Below, piece after piece: positions 53,282-62,832 of a stretch of 64,000 nucleotides of DNA. The notes beneath the pieces were generated by a model, which saw nothing but the letters and a program-made list of their open reading frames with translations, did no database searches and was not told the DNA's origin. The stretch comes from Methylobacterium terricola (GTDB lineage Bacteria; Pseudomonadota; Alphaproteobacteria; Rhizobiales; Beijerinckiaceae): positions 310,001-374,000 of the forward strand of contig NZ_VDDA01000003.1 in assembly GCF_006151805.1 (NCBI RefSeq), read 5' to 3'. The translations under genes and the position numbers were made by a program. Numbering within the stretch: position 1 is the stretch's first letter; every line of letters starts with the position of its first letter.

Positions 53282-53710
53282 ATGCTGCCGCCCATCGACG
53301 AGATCGTCTCCAACTTCGAGTTCCTGGACGATTGGGACGACCGCCACCAATACCTGATGGAGCTCGGCCGCAAGCTGCCGCCCCTGCCCGAGGAGGCCCA
53401 CAACGAGGCCAACCGGGTGCGCGGCTGCGTCAGCCAGGTCTGGCTCGAGACCCAGGTCGACCGCTCCGGTCCCGAGCCCCGGCTGCACTTCCTCGGCGAC
53501 AGCGACGCCCACATCACCAAGGGCGTGGTGGCGGTGCTGATCGCGTTCTTCGACGGGCGCACCGCCTCGGACGCGGCGCGGGCCGACGCTCTCGGCCTGT
53601 TCCAGACCCTCGGCCTCTCCGAGCACCTGACGGCGCAGCGCTCGAACGGCGCCCGCGCGATGATGGACCGCATCCGGGCCGATGCCGAGGGCGTGGCCAA
53701 GGCGGCATGA
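53282..53710 (+). CDS. sufE: Cysteine desulfuration protein SufE
   Basis: A 142-aa protein. The N-terminus is IDEIVSNFEFLDDWDDRHQY, the sulfur-accepting Cys is C49 in NRVRGCVSQVWLE, and DALGLFQTLGLSEHLTAQRS follows, all typical of SufE. It takes persulfide sulfur from SufS for Fe-S assembly. The ATG at 53282 gives the family N-terminus; longer readings are possible. suf genes are not adjacent. Confidence 0.95.
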   Translation: MLPPIDEIVSNFEFLDDWDDRHQYLMELGRKLPPLPEEAHNEANRVRGCVSQVWLETQVDRSGPEPRLHFLGDSDAHITKGVVAVLIAFFDGRTASDAARADALGLFQTLGLSEHLTAQRSNGARAMMDRIRADAEGVAKAA

Positions 53711-53822
53711 TCGAGGCGGCGTGATCGAGGCGGCGTAACACCTCATCCGCCCTCGTCGGCCCCTTGCGGCGGCCCCTCCGGGACGGCACATCCATGCCGG
53801 ACGCCACCTTCCGGGGAGCCGC

Positions 53823-55967
53823 ATGACCCTTCGCCTGAGCCCGCCCGCCGCCGCGCCGACGGCGCCAGCCCGGCCCGTCACCGTCACGGTCCATGGCCGC
53901 GCGGTGACCGATCCCTATGCCTGGCTCAAGGCGGAGAACTGGAAGGACGTGCTGAAGGACCCCGCCGCCCTGCCGGCGGAGATCCGGACCCTGCTCGAGG
54001 CCGAGAACGCCTACTCCGAGGCCGCGCTCGCCGGCACCACGGCCGTGCGCGAGACGCTGGTCGCCGAGATGCGCGGGCGCATCCGCGAGGATGACGGCAG
54101 CGTCCCGGACCTCGACGGGCCCTTCGCCTACTACACCCGCTATCGCGAGGGCGGGCAGCACCCGCTGGTCTGCCGCCGCCCGGCCGACACGGTCGCCCCC
54201 GGCCTCGTCGGGGACCTCGCCGGCGAGGGCGAGCAGATCCTGATCGACGGCGACCGGGAAGGGGAGGGGCACGCCTTCTTCAGCCTGGAGGACGCCTCCC
54301 ATTCCGACGACCACGCCCTCGTCGCCTGGAGCGCCGACACCAAGGGCTCCGAACTCTACACGATCCGGGTCCGCGACCTCGCGACGGGGCGCGATCTGGA
54401 GGACCAGGTGCTCGCCACCACCGGCGACGTGGTGTGGAGCGCCGACAGCCGTGCCTTCTGGTACGTCGCGGTCGACGAGAACCACCGCCCCGCCACCGTG
54501 ATGCTGCACCGCCTCGGCACGCCGCAGAGCGACGACGCGACGGTCTACGAGGAGGACGATGCGGGCTTCTTCGTCGGCATCGGCGAGACCCAGTCCGGCA
54601 CCTACCTGGTGGTGACGGCCAACGACCACGAGACCTCGGAAGTCCACCTCGCCGAGCGCGCCACGCCCTTCTCGGCCCTGCGGGTCGTGGCGCCGCGCGA
54701 GCCCAAGCTGATCTACTCGGTCGAGCACCGCGGCGACGAGCTGTTCGTGCTCACCAACGCCGACGGCGCCGAGGACTTCAAGATCGCGGTGGCGCCGGTC
54801 TCCGACCCGGCCCGGGCCAACTGGCGCGACCTGATTCCGCACCGCGCCGGGGTGATGATCCGCTTCCAGCACGTGCTCGCCCGCCATCTCGTGCGGCTGG
54901 AGCTGGAGAATGCCCGGCCGCGCCTGATCGTCCGCGATGCCGAGAGCGGCGCCGAGCACACGGTCTCCTTCGCCGAGGAGGCCTATTCCCTCGGCCTGTC
55001 GCCGGGCCACGCCTTCGACACCGACCTCGTCCGCTTCAGCTACTCCTCGATGACGACGCCGGCCGAGACCTACGACTACCACGCGACCACCCGCGACCGG
55101 ACCTTGCGCAAGCGCCAGGACATCCCGAGCGGTTACGACCCGGCGGCCTACGTCACCCGGCGGCTGTTCGCGACCGCGCCGGATGGCGAGCAGGTGCCGA
55201 TCTCGCTGCTGCACCGGCGCGACACGCCCCTCGACGGCACCGCGCCGCTGCTCCTCTACGGCTACGGCTCCTACGGCTCGCTGATGTCGGCGGCCTTCCG
55301 CACCAACCCGCTGTCGCTGGTCGATCGCGGTTTCGTCTACGCCATCGCGCATGTCCGCGGCGGCACCGAGAAGGGCTGGCGCTGGTACCTCGACGGCAAG
55401 CGCGAGAGGAAGCCCAACACCTTCTCGGATTTCGTCGCCTGCGCCCGCGCCCTGATCGAGGCCCGCTACACCGGGGCCGGCCGTATCGTCGCCCATGGCG
55501 GCAGCGCCGGCGGGATGCTGATGGGGGCGGTGGCGAACCTGGCGCCGGAGCTGTTCGCCGGCATCGTCGCCGACGTGCCCTTCGTCGACGTGCTCAACAC
55601 CATGCTCGACGGCGAGCTGCCGCTGACCCCGCCCGAATGGCCCGAATGGGGCAACCCGGGCGCCGACATCCAGGCCTTCGAGACCATCCTGTCCTATTCG
55701 CCCTACGACAACGTCGCGGCGAAGGCCTATCCGGCGATCCTGGCGCTCGGCGGCCTCACCGACCCGCGGGTGACCTATTGGGAGCCGGCGAAGTGGGTCG
55801 CGCGCCTGCGCGCCACCATGACGGGGGGCGGGCCGGTGCTGCTGCGCACCAACATGGAGGCCGGGCATGGCGGCGCCGCGGGCCGCTTCGACCGGCTGGA
55901 GGAGGTGGCGCTGATCTACGCCTTCGCGCTGGCGGCGGTGGGGGCGGAGGTGAGCCCCCGTCCCTGA
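53823..55967 (+). CDS. S9 family peptidase (oligopeptidase B-like)
   Basis: A 714-aa prolyl-oligopeptidase family enzyme. The N-terminal beta-propeller region (residues 60-400) includes the WSADTKGSELYTIRVRDLAT blade. The C-terminal hydrolase domain has the nucleophile S561 in HGGSAGGMLMG, D647 in LGGLTDPRV and H682 in EAGHGGAAGR. Oligopeptidase B cleaves short peptides after basic residues, usually in the cytosol; no signal peptide is seen. A pair of inverted REP-like hairpins follows the gene. Confidence 0.94.
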   Translation: MTLRLSPPAAAPTAPARPVTVTVHGRAVTDPYAWLKAENWKDVLKDPAALPAEIRTLLEAENAYSEAALAGTTAVRETLVAEMRGRIREDDGSVPDLDGPFAYYTRYREGGQHPLVCRRPADTVAPGLVGDLAGEGEQILIDGDREGEGHAFFSLEDASHSDDHALVAWSADTKGSELYTIRVRDLATGRDLEDQVLATTGDVVWSADSRAFWYVAVDENHRPATVMLHRLGTPQSDDATVYEEDDAGFFVGIGETQSGTYLVVTANDHETSEVHLAERATPFSALRVVAPREPKLIYSVEHRGDELFVLTNADGAEDFKIAVAPVSDPARANWRDLIPHRAGVMIRFQHVLARHLVRLELENARPRLIVRDAESGAEHTVSFAEEAYSLGLSPGHAFDTDLVRFSYSSMTTPAETYDYHATTRDRTLRKRQDIPSGYDPAAYVTRRLFATAPDGEQVPISLLHRRDTPLDGTAPLLLYGYGSYGSLMSAAFRTNPLSLVDRGFVYAIAHVRGGTEKGWRWYLDGKRERKPNTFSDFVACARALIEARYTGAGRIVAHGGSAGGMLMGAVANLAPELFAGIVADVPFVDVLNTMLDGELPLTPPEWPEWGNPGADIQAFETILSYSPYDNVAAKAYPAILALGGLTDPRVTYWEPAKWVARLRATMTGGGPVLLRTNMEAGHGGAAGRFDRLEEVALIYAFALAAVGAEVSPRP

Positions 55968-55976
55968 ACGCGAAAA

Positions 55977-55999
55977 CCCTCCCCCTCTGCGGGGGAGGG
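55977..55999. repeat. REP-like hairpin, CCCTCCCCC family, copy 2
   Basis: Arms CCCTCCCCC / GGGGGAGGG around tctgc, same orientation as the copy at 2211. It starts 10 bp after the S9 peptidase stop. Confidence 0.7.
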
Positions 56000-56136
56000 T
56001 GCCCTGCGAAGCAGAGCGGGAGAGGGGATGCCGCTTCCGGAGAAGACCGAGCCGTTGTGAAGGGTAACCCCTGGATCAGCGTCGCGCTGCCCCTCCCGGC
56101 GGGACTTTCGTCCCGCTGCGCTCACTCCGTTCGCTA

Positions 56137-56160
56137 CCCTCCCCCGCAGAGGGGGGAGGG
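56137..56160. repeat. REP-like hairpin, CCCTCCCCC family, inverted copy
   Basis: Same arms with the loop gcagag, the reverse complement of the other copies. It sits 20 bp past the stop of the HdeD-like gene, mirroring copy 2, in a convergent gap. Confidence 0.7.
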
Positions 56161-56179
56161 TTCAGGGGCGTCGCACCTG

Positions 56180-56842
56180 TCAGACCGGCCGCATCGTCCC
56201 GCCCGGCGCCGAGGTGGTGCCCACATGCCGGCTGCGCAGCCGGAAGGCCAGGACCAGCATGAACGCCCCGAAGGCGATGGCGTAGCCGCCCATCCAGTAG
56301 GTCAGCACCAGAAGCGACAGGACCGGGCTCGCGATCAGCGCCACCGCGAACAGCACCGACAGGGCGCCGCCGATCCCCAGCCACCAGCGGCCGTGATCGA
56401 GGTGGAGCTTGAAGGCGGCGGCGATCATCAGGGCGCCGGTCACCAGCGCCCAGGCGGCGATGAGATAGATGAACGCGACGAGGGTGCTGCCCGGCATCAG
56501 GAAGGCGAGCACGCCGACCAGGATGTTGAGGAGGCCGGCGGCCAGGAGGTAGCCCCAGCGCTCGTGCCGCTCCGCCGCCCGGACCGCGGCGACGATCTCG
56601 GCGATGCCGTCGACCAGCATGTAAGCCGAGAAGAAGATCACCAGCGTCAGGAGCGTGGCGCCCGGTGCGATCAGCGCCACGACGCCGAACAGGATCGCGA
56701 AGACGCCGCGCAGCGCGATCAGCCACCAGTTGCGAGCCAGCACCGCGCTCATCGCGTTGAGGCGGGCGAGCGGATCGACCGCGCTGCCGTAGGGAGAGGC
56801 GCCGCCGCGCGGCGTATTGGGGAGCGGTGAAGCTGTACTCAT
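56180..56842 (-). CDS. HdeD family acid-resistance-like membrane protein
   Basis: A 220-aa protein with six hydrophobic helices. NWWLIALRGVFAILFGVVAL and YMLVDGIAEIVAA match HdeD/DUF308, whose E. coli member is linked to acid resistance at high cell density. The ATG at 56842 is preceded by GGAGG. A single-gene unit convergent with the S9 peptidase. Confidence 0.92.
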   Translation of the reverse strand: MSTASPLPNTPRGGASPYGSAVDPLARLNAMSAVLARNWWLIALRGVFAILFGVVALIAPGATLLTLVIFFSAYMLVDGIAEIVAAVRAAERHERWGYLLAAGLLNILVGVLAFLMPGSTLVAFIYLIAAWALVTGALMIAAAFKLHLDHGRWWLGIGGALSVLFAVALIASPVLSLLVLTYWMGGYAIAFGAFMLVLAFRLRSRHVGTTSAPGGTMRPV

Positions 56843-57079
56843 GCGATCATCCTCCGGGACGAGGTCCGCCAAGGTCCGGCCTGCCTCAGGTGAACGTCGG
56901 TCGAGCGCGGCCGTTCCGCCCGTGTGAGCACGTAGGACGATTCACGATCGGACTTCATCCCGGACCCCGGCCGACTTTTTTGCCGCAATGCGGAACCCGC
57001 ACCTCTGCCCCTGCGTCTTCCAAGCCGAGGCGGGCGCCTTGCCCGGCCCCGATCGGGGCCGTCGCGTGGAATTCACGAC

Positions 57080-58330
57080 ATGCTGGACGATCAGTCGCGG
57101 GCGGAGGCCCCGGTGGGACGGGACGCGCCGGCGCCCGTCGTGACGCGAACGGATGCGGCGCGCGACGAGAACACCCGCGCTCTCCGGGAGAATACCCGCG
57201 CCCTTCGCGAGCACGAGCCGCAGGACGAGGCCGCGGGCAAGCAGGCCGATGCGGACGGGAAGACGTCCGACGACCAGGGCGACGAGGGCAAGCAGAAGAA
57301 GCCGAGCCTGATCCGGCGCCACCCGCTCTGGTTCGTCCTCGGCGCGGTCGCGCTCCTCCTCGTGGCGGCCGGCGGCTACTGGTACTGGTTGACCTACGTC
57401 CATCCCTACGAGAGCACCGACGACGCCTTCGTCGATGCGCGGCAATTCGCGGTCGCCCCCAAGGTGTCGGGCTACGTCACCGCCGTGCCGGTGACCGACA
57501 ACCAGCACGTCGAGGCCGGCGCCGTGCTGTTCCAGATCGACAAGCGCGACTACGAGGTGGCGCTTCAGCAGGCGAGGGCGCAGATCCAGTCGGCCGTGGC
57601 GCAGATCCAGGGTTTCGACGCCCAGATCCGGGCGCAAGCCGGCAGCATCCAGGAAGCCCAGGCCCAGGTCGAGCAGGCCAAGGCGGCGCTTCAATTCGCC
57701 AAGCAGGACGCGGCCCGCTACCAGGACCTCGCCCAGCGCGGCGCCGGCTCTGTGCAGCAATCGCAGCAATCGACCTCGAACCTGCAGCAGCAGCAGGCGA
57801 ATGTCGACCGCGCCAACGCCGCCGTGACGGTGGCCCAGCGCCAGATCGGCTCGCTCCAGGCGCAGAAGGCCGGCGCCGAGGCGAGCCTCGCCCAGGCCCG
57901 GGCGCAGGAGGCGCAGGCCAACCTCAACCTCGGCTACACGACCGTCACGACGGCGCAAGCCGGCCGGGTGGTGCGCCTCACCGGCGCGGTCGGGCAGTTC
58001 GCGCAGGCCGGGCAGGCGCTCAGCATGTTCGTGCCCGACGACATCTGGGTCACGGCGAACTTCAAGGAGACCCAGATCACCGACATGCGCCCGGGCCAGC
58101 CGGTCGACGTCGAGATCGACGCCTATCCGGACCACAAGATCACCGGCAAGGTCGCCTCGGTCCAGCCGGGCTCCGGCACCGCCTTCAGCCTGCTGCCGGC
58201 CGAGAACGCCACCGGCAACTACGTCAAGGTGGTGCAGCGCATCCCGGTGAAGATCACGGTCGAGAACTGGCCGAAGGACGTGTCGATCGGCCCCGGCATG
58301 TCGGTCGTGCCGACGGTGCGGGTCCGCTGA
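57080..58330 (+). CDS. HlyD/EmrA-type membrane fusion protein
   Basis: A 416-aa protein. The cytoplasmic N-terminus (residues 1-75) is charged and holds a short tandem NTRALRE repeat; one TM helix follows at about 80-100 (HPLWFVLGAVALLLVAAGGY). The periplasmic part has the split biotinyl-lipoyl domain (STDDAFVDARQFAVAPKVSG), a Gln/Ala-rich coiled coil (residues 150-270) and NLGYTTVTTAQAGRVVRLTG. It bridges an inner-membrane pump to an outer-membrane channel. The MFS gene follows 10 bp later. Confidence 0.94.
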   Translation: MLDDQSRAEAPVGRDAPAPVVTRTDAARDENTRALRENTRALREHEPQDEAAGKQADADGKTSDDQGDEGKQKKPSLIRRHPLWFVLGAVALLLVAAGGYWYWLTYVHPYESTDDAFVDARQFAVAPKVSGYVTAVPVTDNQHVEAGAVLFQIDKRDYEVALQQARAQIQSAVAQIQGFDAQIRAQAGSIQEAQAQVEQAKAALQFAKQDAARYQDLAQRGAGSVQQSQQSTSNLQQQQANVDRANAAVTVAQRQIGSLQAQKAGAEASLAQARAQEAQANLNLGYTTVTTAQAGRVVRLTGAVGQFAQAGQALSMFVPDDIWVTANFKETQITDMRPGQPVDVEIDAYPDHKITGKVASVQPGSGTAFSLLPAENATGNYVKVVQRIPVKITVENWPKDVSIGPGMSVVPTVRVR

Positions 58331-58340
58331 GGGGGCTGCC

Positions 58341-59936
58341 GTGAGCGGTCAGAGCCCCGCCGACAGCGCCGCCGGCGACCACAATCCCTGGATCATCGCC
58401 ATGGTGGTGGCGATCGCCACCTTCATGGAGGTGCTCGACACCACCATCGCCAACGTGGCCCTGCGCTACATCGCGGGCGGCCTCGCGGTCGGTCCCGACG
58501 AGGCGGCCTGGGTGGTGACGAGCTACCTCGTCGCCAACGCGATCGTGCTCACCGCCTCGAGCTTCCTCGCCAAGCGCTACGGGCGAAAAGCCTTCTTCAT
58601 GGCGGCGATCGCGCTGTTCACCGTTTCCTCGATCCTCTGCGGCTTCGCCTGGAGCCTCGAATCGCTGCTGTTCTTCCGGGTGCTGCAGGGGCTCGGCGGC
58701 GGCGGGATGGCGCCGCTGGCGCAGTCGATCCTGGCCGATTCCTTCCCGCCGGAGAAGCGCGGCCAGGCCTTCGCCCTCTACGGCGTCGCCATCGTGGTCG
58801 CGCCGGTGGTCGGCCCGACGCTCGGCGGCTGGCTCTCCGACCAGTATTCCTGGCACTGGTGCTTCCTCATCAACGCCCCGATCGGCGCCGGCGCGCTGTT
58901 CCTGATCTGGTGGCTGGTGCAGGATCCGAAATCGGCGGTCGAGGAGAGGAAGCGCCTGCGCCGCGAGGGCGTGCGCTTCGACATCGTCGGCTTCCTCCTG
59001 GTGGCGACCTTCCTCAGCTCGCTCGAGGTCGTTCTGGACGAGGGGCAGCGCAAGGACTGGTTCGGCTCGAACCTGATCGTGGTCTTCGCCTGCCTGATGG
59101 TGGTGTCGTTCGTCGCGATGATCCCCTGGGAGCTGAACCACAAGAACCCGGTCGTCGACCTGCGGCTGCTCGGCCAGCGCCAGTTCGGCTCGTGCTTCCT
59201 GGTGATGCTGGCGACCGGCGCGATCCTGATCGCCACGACGCAGTTCCTGCCGCAACTGCTCCAGGATTATTTCGGCTACACCGCCACCTGGGCCGGCCTC
59301 GCGCTGTCTCCCGGCGGCATCGTCACCGCGTTGATGATGTTCGTGATCGGCCGCATCTCGGGTTACGTGCAGCCGAAATACCTGATCGCCACGGGCGCCA
59401 CGATCATCGCCTTCGCGATGGTGGATCTGACGAATCTCTACGGCGACCTCAATTTCGGATTCTTCGTCTGGTCGCGGGTCTATATCGGCCTCGGCCTGCC
59501 GATGATCTTCCTGTCGATCACCGCCGCTTCCTACGAGGGGATCAGCAAGGACCAGACCGACCAGGCCTCGGCGCTGATCAACGTCGCCCGCAACGTCGGC
59601 GGCTCGATGGGCGTGTCGCTGGCCCAGAACATCCTGGCCTATCGCCAGCAATTCCACACCAGCCGGCTCGTCGAGCACGTCGTCCCGTCGGAGCCGGCCT
59701 ACCAGGAGACCCTGCGCGCCGCGACCCAGTTCTTCTCGACCCGCGGCGCCAGCACGGTCGATGCGCAGAACCAGGCGATCGCCTGGATCGGCCAGCAGGT
59801 CCAGACCCAGTCCGCGTTCCTGGCCTATATCGACGTGTTCTGGGCGCTGGCGATCGTCTCGGCCTGTGCGGTGCCGCTGGCGATGATCCTCAAGAACGTG
59901 AAGCGCGGCGGCGAGGCGCCGGTGGGAGGGCATTGA
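58341..59936 (+). CDS. DHA2-family MFS drug-efflux permease (EmrB-like)
   Basis: A 531-aa permease with fourteen predicted helices. It has FMEVLDTTIANVALRYIAGG, the DHA2 motif near TM1, and motif C GVAIVVAPVVGPTLGGWLSD. Starts GTG 10 bp after emrA-like gene; the pair would form an H+-driven efflux system. No outer-membrane TolC gene is seen in the window. Confidence 0.94.
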   Translation: MSGQSPADSAAGDHNPWIIAMVVAIATFMEVLDTTIANVALRYIAGGLAVGPDEAAWVVTSYLVANAIVLTASSFLAKRYGRKAFFMAAIALFTVSSILCGFAWSLESLLFFRVLQGLGGGGMAPLAQSILADSFPPEKRGQAFALYGVAIVVAPVVGPTLGGWLSDQYSWHWCFLINAPIGAGALFLIWWLVQDPKSAVEERKRLRREGVRFDIVGFLLVATFLSSLEVVLDEGQRKDWFGSNLIVVFACLMVVSFVAMIPWELNHKNPVVDLRLLGQRQFGSCFLVMLATGAILIATTQFLPQLLQDYFGYTATWAGLALSPGGIVTALMMFVIGRISGYVQPKYLIATGATIIAFAMVDLTNLYGDLNFGFFVWSRVYIGLGLPMIFLSITAASYEGISKDQTDQASALINVARNVGGSMGVSLAQNILAYRQQFHTSRLVEHVVPSEPAYQETLRAATQFFSTRGASTVDAQNQAIAWIGQQVQTQSAFLAYIDVFWALAIVSACAVPLAMILKNVKRGGEAPVGGH

Positions 59937-59971
59937 GCGGCGCGTCTGCCCGATGGCCTTCCACCCTCGAG

Positions 59972-60109
59972 GTCATTCCGGGACCGCGGAGACGGAGCCC
60001 GGATTCCGGATCCGCCCAACGTTCGGGTTGGGGCGGAATGCTCTGCGCACGATCTGGAGCACCGGCGGTTCTGAAGCCTGGGCTCGGCGTACGCGACCCC
60101 GGGATGGCG
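59972..60109. repeat. REP-like elements C and D
   Basis: Element C (59972-60013) begins GTCATTCCGGGACCGCGG and ends CCCGGATTCCGGATCC. Element D (60071-60109) has GGGCTCGGCGTACGCGACCC. Both resemble element A at 42190. They fill the gap between the MFS and CDF genes. Confidence 0.55.
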
Positions 60110-60122
60110 CGAAGCGTTGTCG

Positions 60123-61115
60123 ATGCGAGCGCCGGTCCGGCGCCCGGAAATCCAGGATCGTGACACCTTGGCCCCCAGCGGTTCGAAGCTCGTCGTCTAC
60201 GCCGCCCTCGCCGGCAACCTCGCCATCGCCGTCACCAAGCTCGCGGCGGCGTCCTATACCGGGTCCGGGGCGATGTTCACGGAAGCCGTGCATTCCTTCG
60301 TCGATACCGGCAACCAGGGGCTGCTGCTCTACGGGATGCGCCGTGCCGCCCGGCCGGCGGACGAGAGCCACAATTTCGGGCACGGGCTCGAGCTGTATTT
60401 CTGGTCCTTCGTCGTCGCCCTGCTGATCTTCAGCCTCGGCGGCGCCTATGCAGTCTATGAGGGCGTGGAGAAGCTGCGCCATCCCGAGCCGATGACCGCG
60501 CCGTGGGTCAATGTCGGGGTCATCGCCCTGTCGGCGGTGTTCGAGGGGCTGTCGTTCCGCACGGCGCGGCGCGAGATGCGGGCCCGCTTCGCCCGCGAAT
60601 CGCTCTGGACGGCGGTCACCCGCAGCAAGGATCCGAGCACCTTCGCGATCATCCTGGAGGACGGCGCGGCGCTGATCGGCCTCGGGCTCGCCCTCGTCGG
60701 CGTGGTCGCCAGCGGCTTCCTCGGCCGCCCCGAAGGCGACGGGGTCGCCTCGGTGGCGATCGGGCTCCTGCTCATCGCCACCGCCGGGGTGCTGTTTCGC
60801 GAGACCCGCAGCCTGCTCACCGGCGAGAGCGCATCGCCGCGGCTGATCGCGCAGGCGCGAGAGATCCTGACCGCCGATCCCCGGGTGGTGCGGATCGAGC
60901 GGATGCGCAGCCTGCAGCTCGGCCCCGGCACGGTCCTGCTCGCCGTCACCCTCGACCTCGCCCCGGACCTCACCGGCGACGAGCTGCGCCGCGCCGTTGC
61001 CTCCTTGCGCGCCGCGATCCGCCACGGCCTGCCGGGCGTCGCCCATCTCTATGTCCAGCTGCCGGTGCGGGAGCACGATGGCGGGCAGGTCGAAAAAGCC
61101 GTTAAAAAATCCTGA
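60123..61115 (+). CDS. Cation diffusion facilitator family transporter
   Basis: A 330-aa CDF protein. Metal-binding residues lie in TM2 (MFTEAVHSFVDTGNQGLLLY) and TM5 (IILEDGAALIGLGLALVGVV), the HxxxD and ExxxD patterns replacing the usual pair of Asp, typical of the CDF Fe/Zn-like branch. NFGHGLELYFWSFVVALLIF follows TM2. The cytoplasmic C-terminal domain is about 90 residues. It exports Zn, Fe or related ions by proton antiport. The ATG at 60123 or TTG at 60117 is used. Confidence 0.9.
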   Translation: MRAPVRRPEIQDRDTLAPSGSKLVVYAALAGNLAIAVTKLAAASYTGSGAMFTEAVHSFVDTGNQGLLLYGMRRAARPADESHNFGHGLELYFWSFVVALLIFSLGGAYAVYEGVEKLRHPEPMTAPWVNVGVIALSAVFEGLSFRTARREMRARFARESLWTAVTRSKDPSTFAIILEDGAALIGLGLALVGVVASGFLGRPEGDGVASVAIGLLLIATAGVLFRETRSLLTGESASPRLIAQAREILTADPRVVRIERMRSLQLGPGTVLLAVTLDLAPDLTGDELRRAVASLRAAIRHGLPGVAHLYVQLPVREHDGGQVEKAVKKS

Positions 61116-61233
61116 ATGTGCGGGAACCGACCGGCGCATCCTTCGTTGATGCAATGTCCCAGGCATGGATCGTCCGTCCCGTGCGCTGGCCCCGTGGCCG
61201 CTTCGCTCAAAATCAGGCCATGGGGGACAGGCG

Positions 61234-62520
61234 TTACGGCAGCTGGCTCAGGGCCGCAGGCGGCGCCTCGTTCGGCTTGCGGGTGTCGATCTGCTCCGCG
61301 ATGGCCGCGACCGGCTGGTACAGGTCGAGGCGCTGGTCGATCATGCCGTCGAGACGGTCATAGACCTCGGCGACCGTCAGGCTGCGTGTCTTCCGGCCCT
61401 CGCGACGAAAAAACAGCGAGCGATTCGCCTTCGCGGCCGCCCGGAACGACTCTTGGGCCGGCTGGTGCGGCTTCTCGGCCGTCAGCTCCATGAACTTGCC
61501 GGCGCTCGCGGCACCCAGGAAATGGGCGAAGTAGCACTCGGTCGGCTTCAGGTCGCGCCCGAGGCGCTGCTCGACGCGGGTGCGGTCGCGCTTCATCATC
61601 TCGCCGGCCATCAGGCTCGCCACGTAGGGGTCGCGGCGGAGTGCCAGCACCCGGCGACGGTCGGCTTCCTTTAGCACCACCAGGGTGCCGCCGCGCTTCT
61701 CGATCAGCTCGGCCTCGGCCGCGAAGCCGTGCTTGGCGCCGAAGCTGCGGACCAGTTCGAGCCAGGTGCCGGTGAGGAACTGGAACAGCCCCTCGGCCGT
61801 CGAGGTCGCGGCCCGGACGCTCGGCTGGAAGCTCGATTCCTTGTCGGCCAGCGCCATCATGTAGACAGGATCGACGTCGGTCTCGCGGGCGGCCCGGACG
61901 ATGGTCTCGACCAGCGTCCGCGGCACCTTCTTGTCGCCGAACACCACCCGGCCGTCCCCGGTCTCCTCCGGCAAGGCCGCCACCTCGGGCAGGGAGATGT
62001 CGTCGGCGAGGTCGGCCTCTTGAGGCAGGGACGCCTCCCGCGGCAGCGCGACCCCGATCGAGGCGGCCTCGCCGCCCAGGATGCCGGTCTCGAAGATCCC
62101 CGCATCGGACGTCGCGCGTCCCTGCACCGTCGCCCGCATCTCCTGGCGCAGGCGCTCGAGATCGTCGCGAATCAGCGCCGCGGTGCTCGGAGTCTGCTCG
62201 ACGAGCGCCGGGCCCGGCCAGTCCGCCGTCATCCCGCGGGACGCCGCAGGGAGACGGGAGGCGGAGAAATCGATCCGGTCATGGGCCTCGGCCGCCGGGG
62301 CGACCGCGTCCTGCGGCAGGCAGGCCGCGAAGGCGACGCCGACCGCGAGCGCCGCGGCGGTCTTGCGGGCGAGCGAGGCAGCCAGGGAACCGGTCCGGCC
62401 GCGCGCTCTCGAATGGTGGCCTTCGCGGGCGCTCAGCCAGCGGATGGTGTCGGTGCCCGTCTCGGGCACGAGTCGGCCAGCGTCGTCGGCGCGGGGCGCC
62501 GGCTCCGGGTAAACCCCCAT
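61234..62520 (-). CDS. Lytic transglycosylase (SLT domain) protein
   Basis: A 428-aa protein. A hydrophobic segment at about residues 55-70 is followed by ACLP, which could be an internal signal or lipobox-like anchor. Residues 180-300 form an SLT-type domain: VYMMALADKESSFQPSVRAA with catalytic Glu, TAEGLFQFLTGTWLELVRSF, and ECYFAHFLGAASAGKFMEL. It cleaves peptidoglycan glycan strands. The ATG at 62520 has AAGGTTGGAG upstream. No secretion or flagellar genes adjoin. Confidence 0.88.
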   Translation of the reverse strand: MGVYPEPAPRADDAGRLVPETGTDTIRWLSAREGHHSRARGRTGSLAASLARKTAAALAVGVAFAACLPQDAVAPAAEAHDRIDFSASRLPAASRGMTADWPGPALVEQTPSTAALIRDDLERLRQEMRATVQGRATSDAGIFETGILGGEAASIGVALPREASLPQEADLADDISLPEVAALPEETGDGRVVFGDKKVPRTLVETIVRAARETDVDPVYMMALADKESSFQPSVRAATSTAEGLFQFLTGTWLELVRSFGAKHGFAAEAELIEKRGGTLVVLKEADRRRVLALRRDPYVASLMAGEMMKRDRTRVEQRLGRDLKPTECYFAHFLGAASAGKFMELTAEKPHQPAQESFRAAAKANRSLFFRREGRKTRSLTVAEVYDRLDGMIDQRLDLYQPVAAIAEQIDTRKPNEAPPAALSQLP

Positions 62521-62832
62521 CTCCAACCTTTTGTCCGTGGCGCCGGACCGGTCCAGTGGCCCCGCGCCGTTGCTTCGCTCGTCCGCACCTCTGGCTGCCG
62601 GGTGTGTCCAGAATGGGACGAGGGCGCGGCAGGCCCGGAGGCGATTTTGCGGCGCGTCTCCGGACGGGGCCTGTCAGCTCCTCCGGAAAGACCGGAAGCG
62701 CACGAAAAAATCGCGTACGCGCCGGAACCAAATACTCCCCGGGGCATTTCCAGTCGCCACGCGGAGTGAGCGAACGATTGCTCCGGCGCCCCGTCCGGGG
62801 TCCGCGGGCCTTGAAGAGGACAATCCCTACCG
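62521..62832. other. 312-bp divergent promoter region, no gene seen
   Basis: It lies between the divergent transglycosylase and inositol-phosphate synthase genes. A short A-run (cgaaaaaatcgcg) at about 62705 and a ccccgg palindrome near 62740 are the only features noticed. Confidence 0.5.

Noticed and set aside
53514..55868. A 784-codon frame antisense to the S9 peptidase
   Set aside because: A GC-skew shadow with Gly/His/Arg-rich text and no domain; the sense strand has a full catalytic triad.
54434..56830. A 798-codon plus-strand frame running over the S9 and HdeD genes
   Set aside because: Arg/Pro-rich, out of frame with a clear peptidase, and crosses two genes and a repeat gap.
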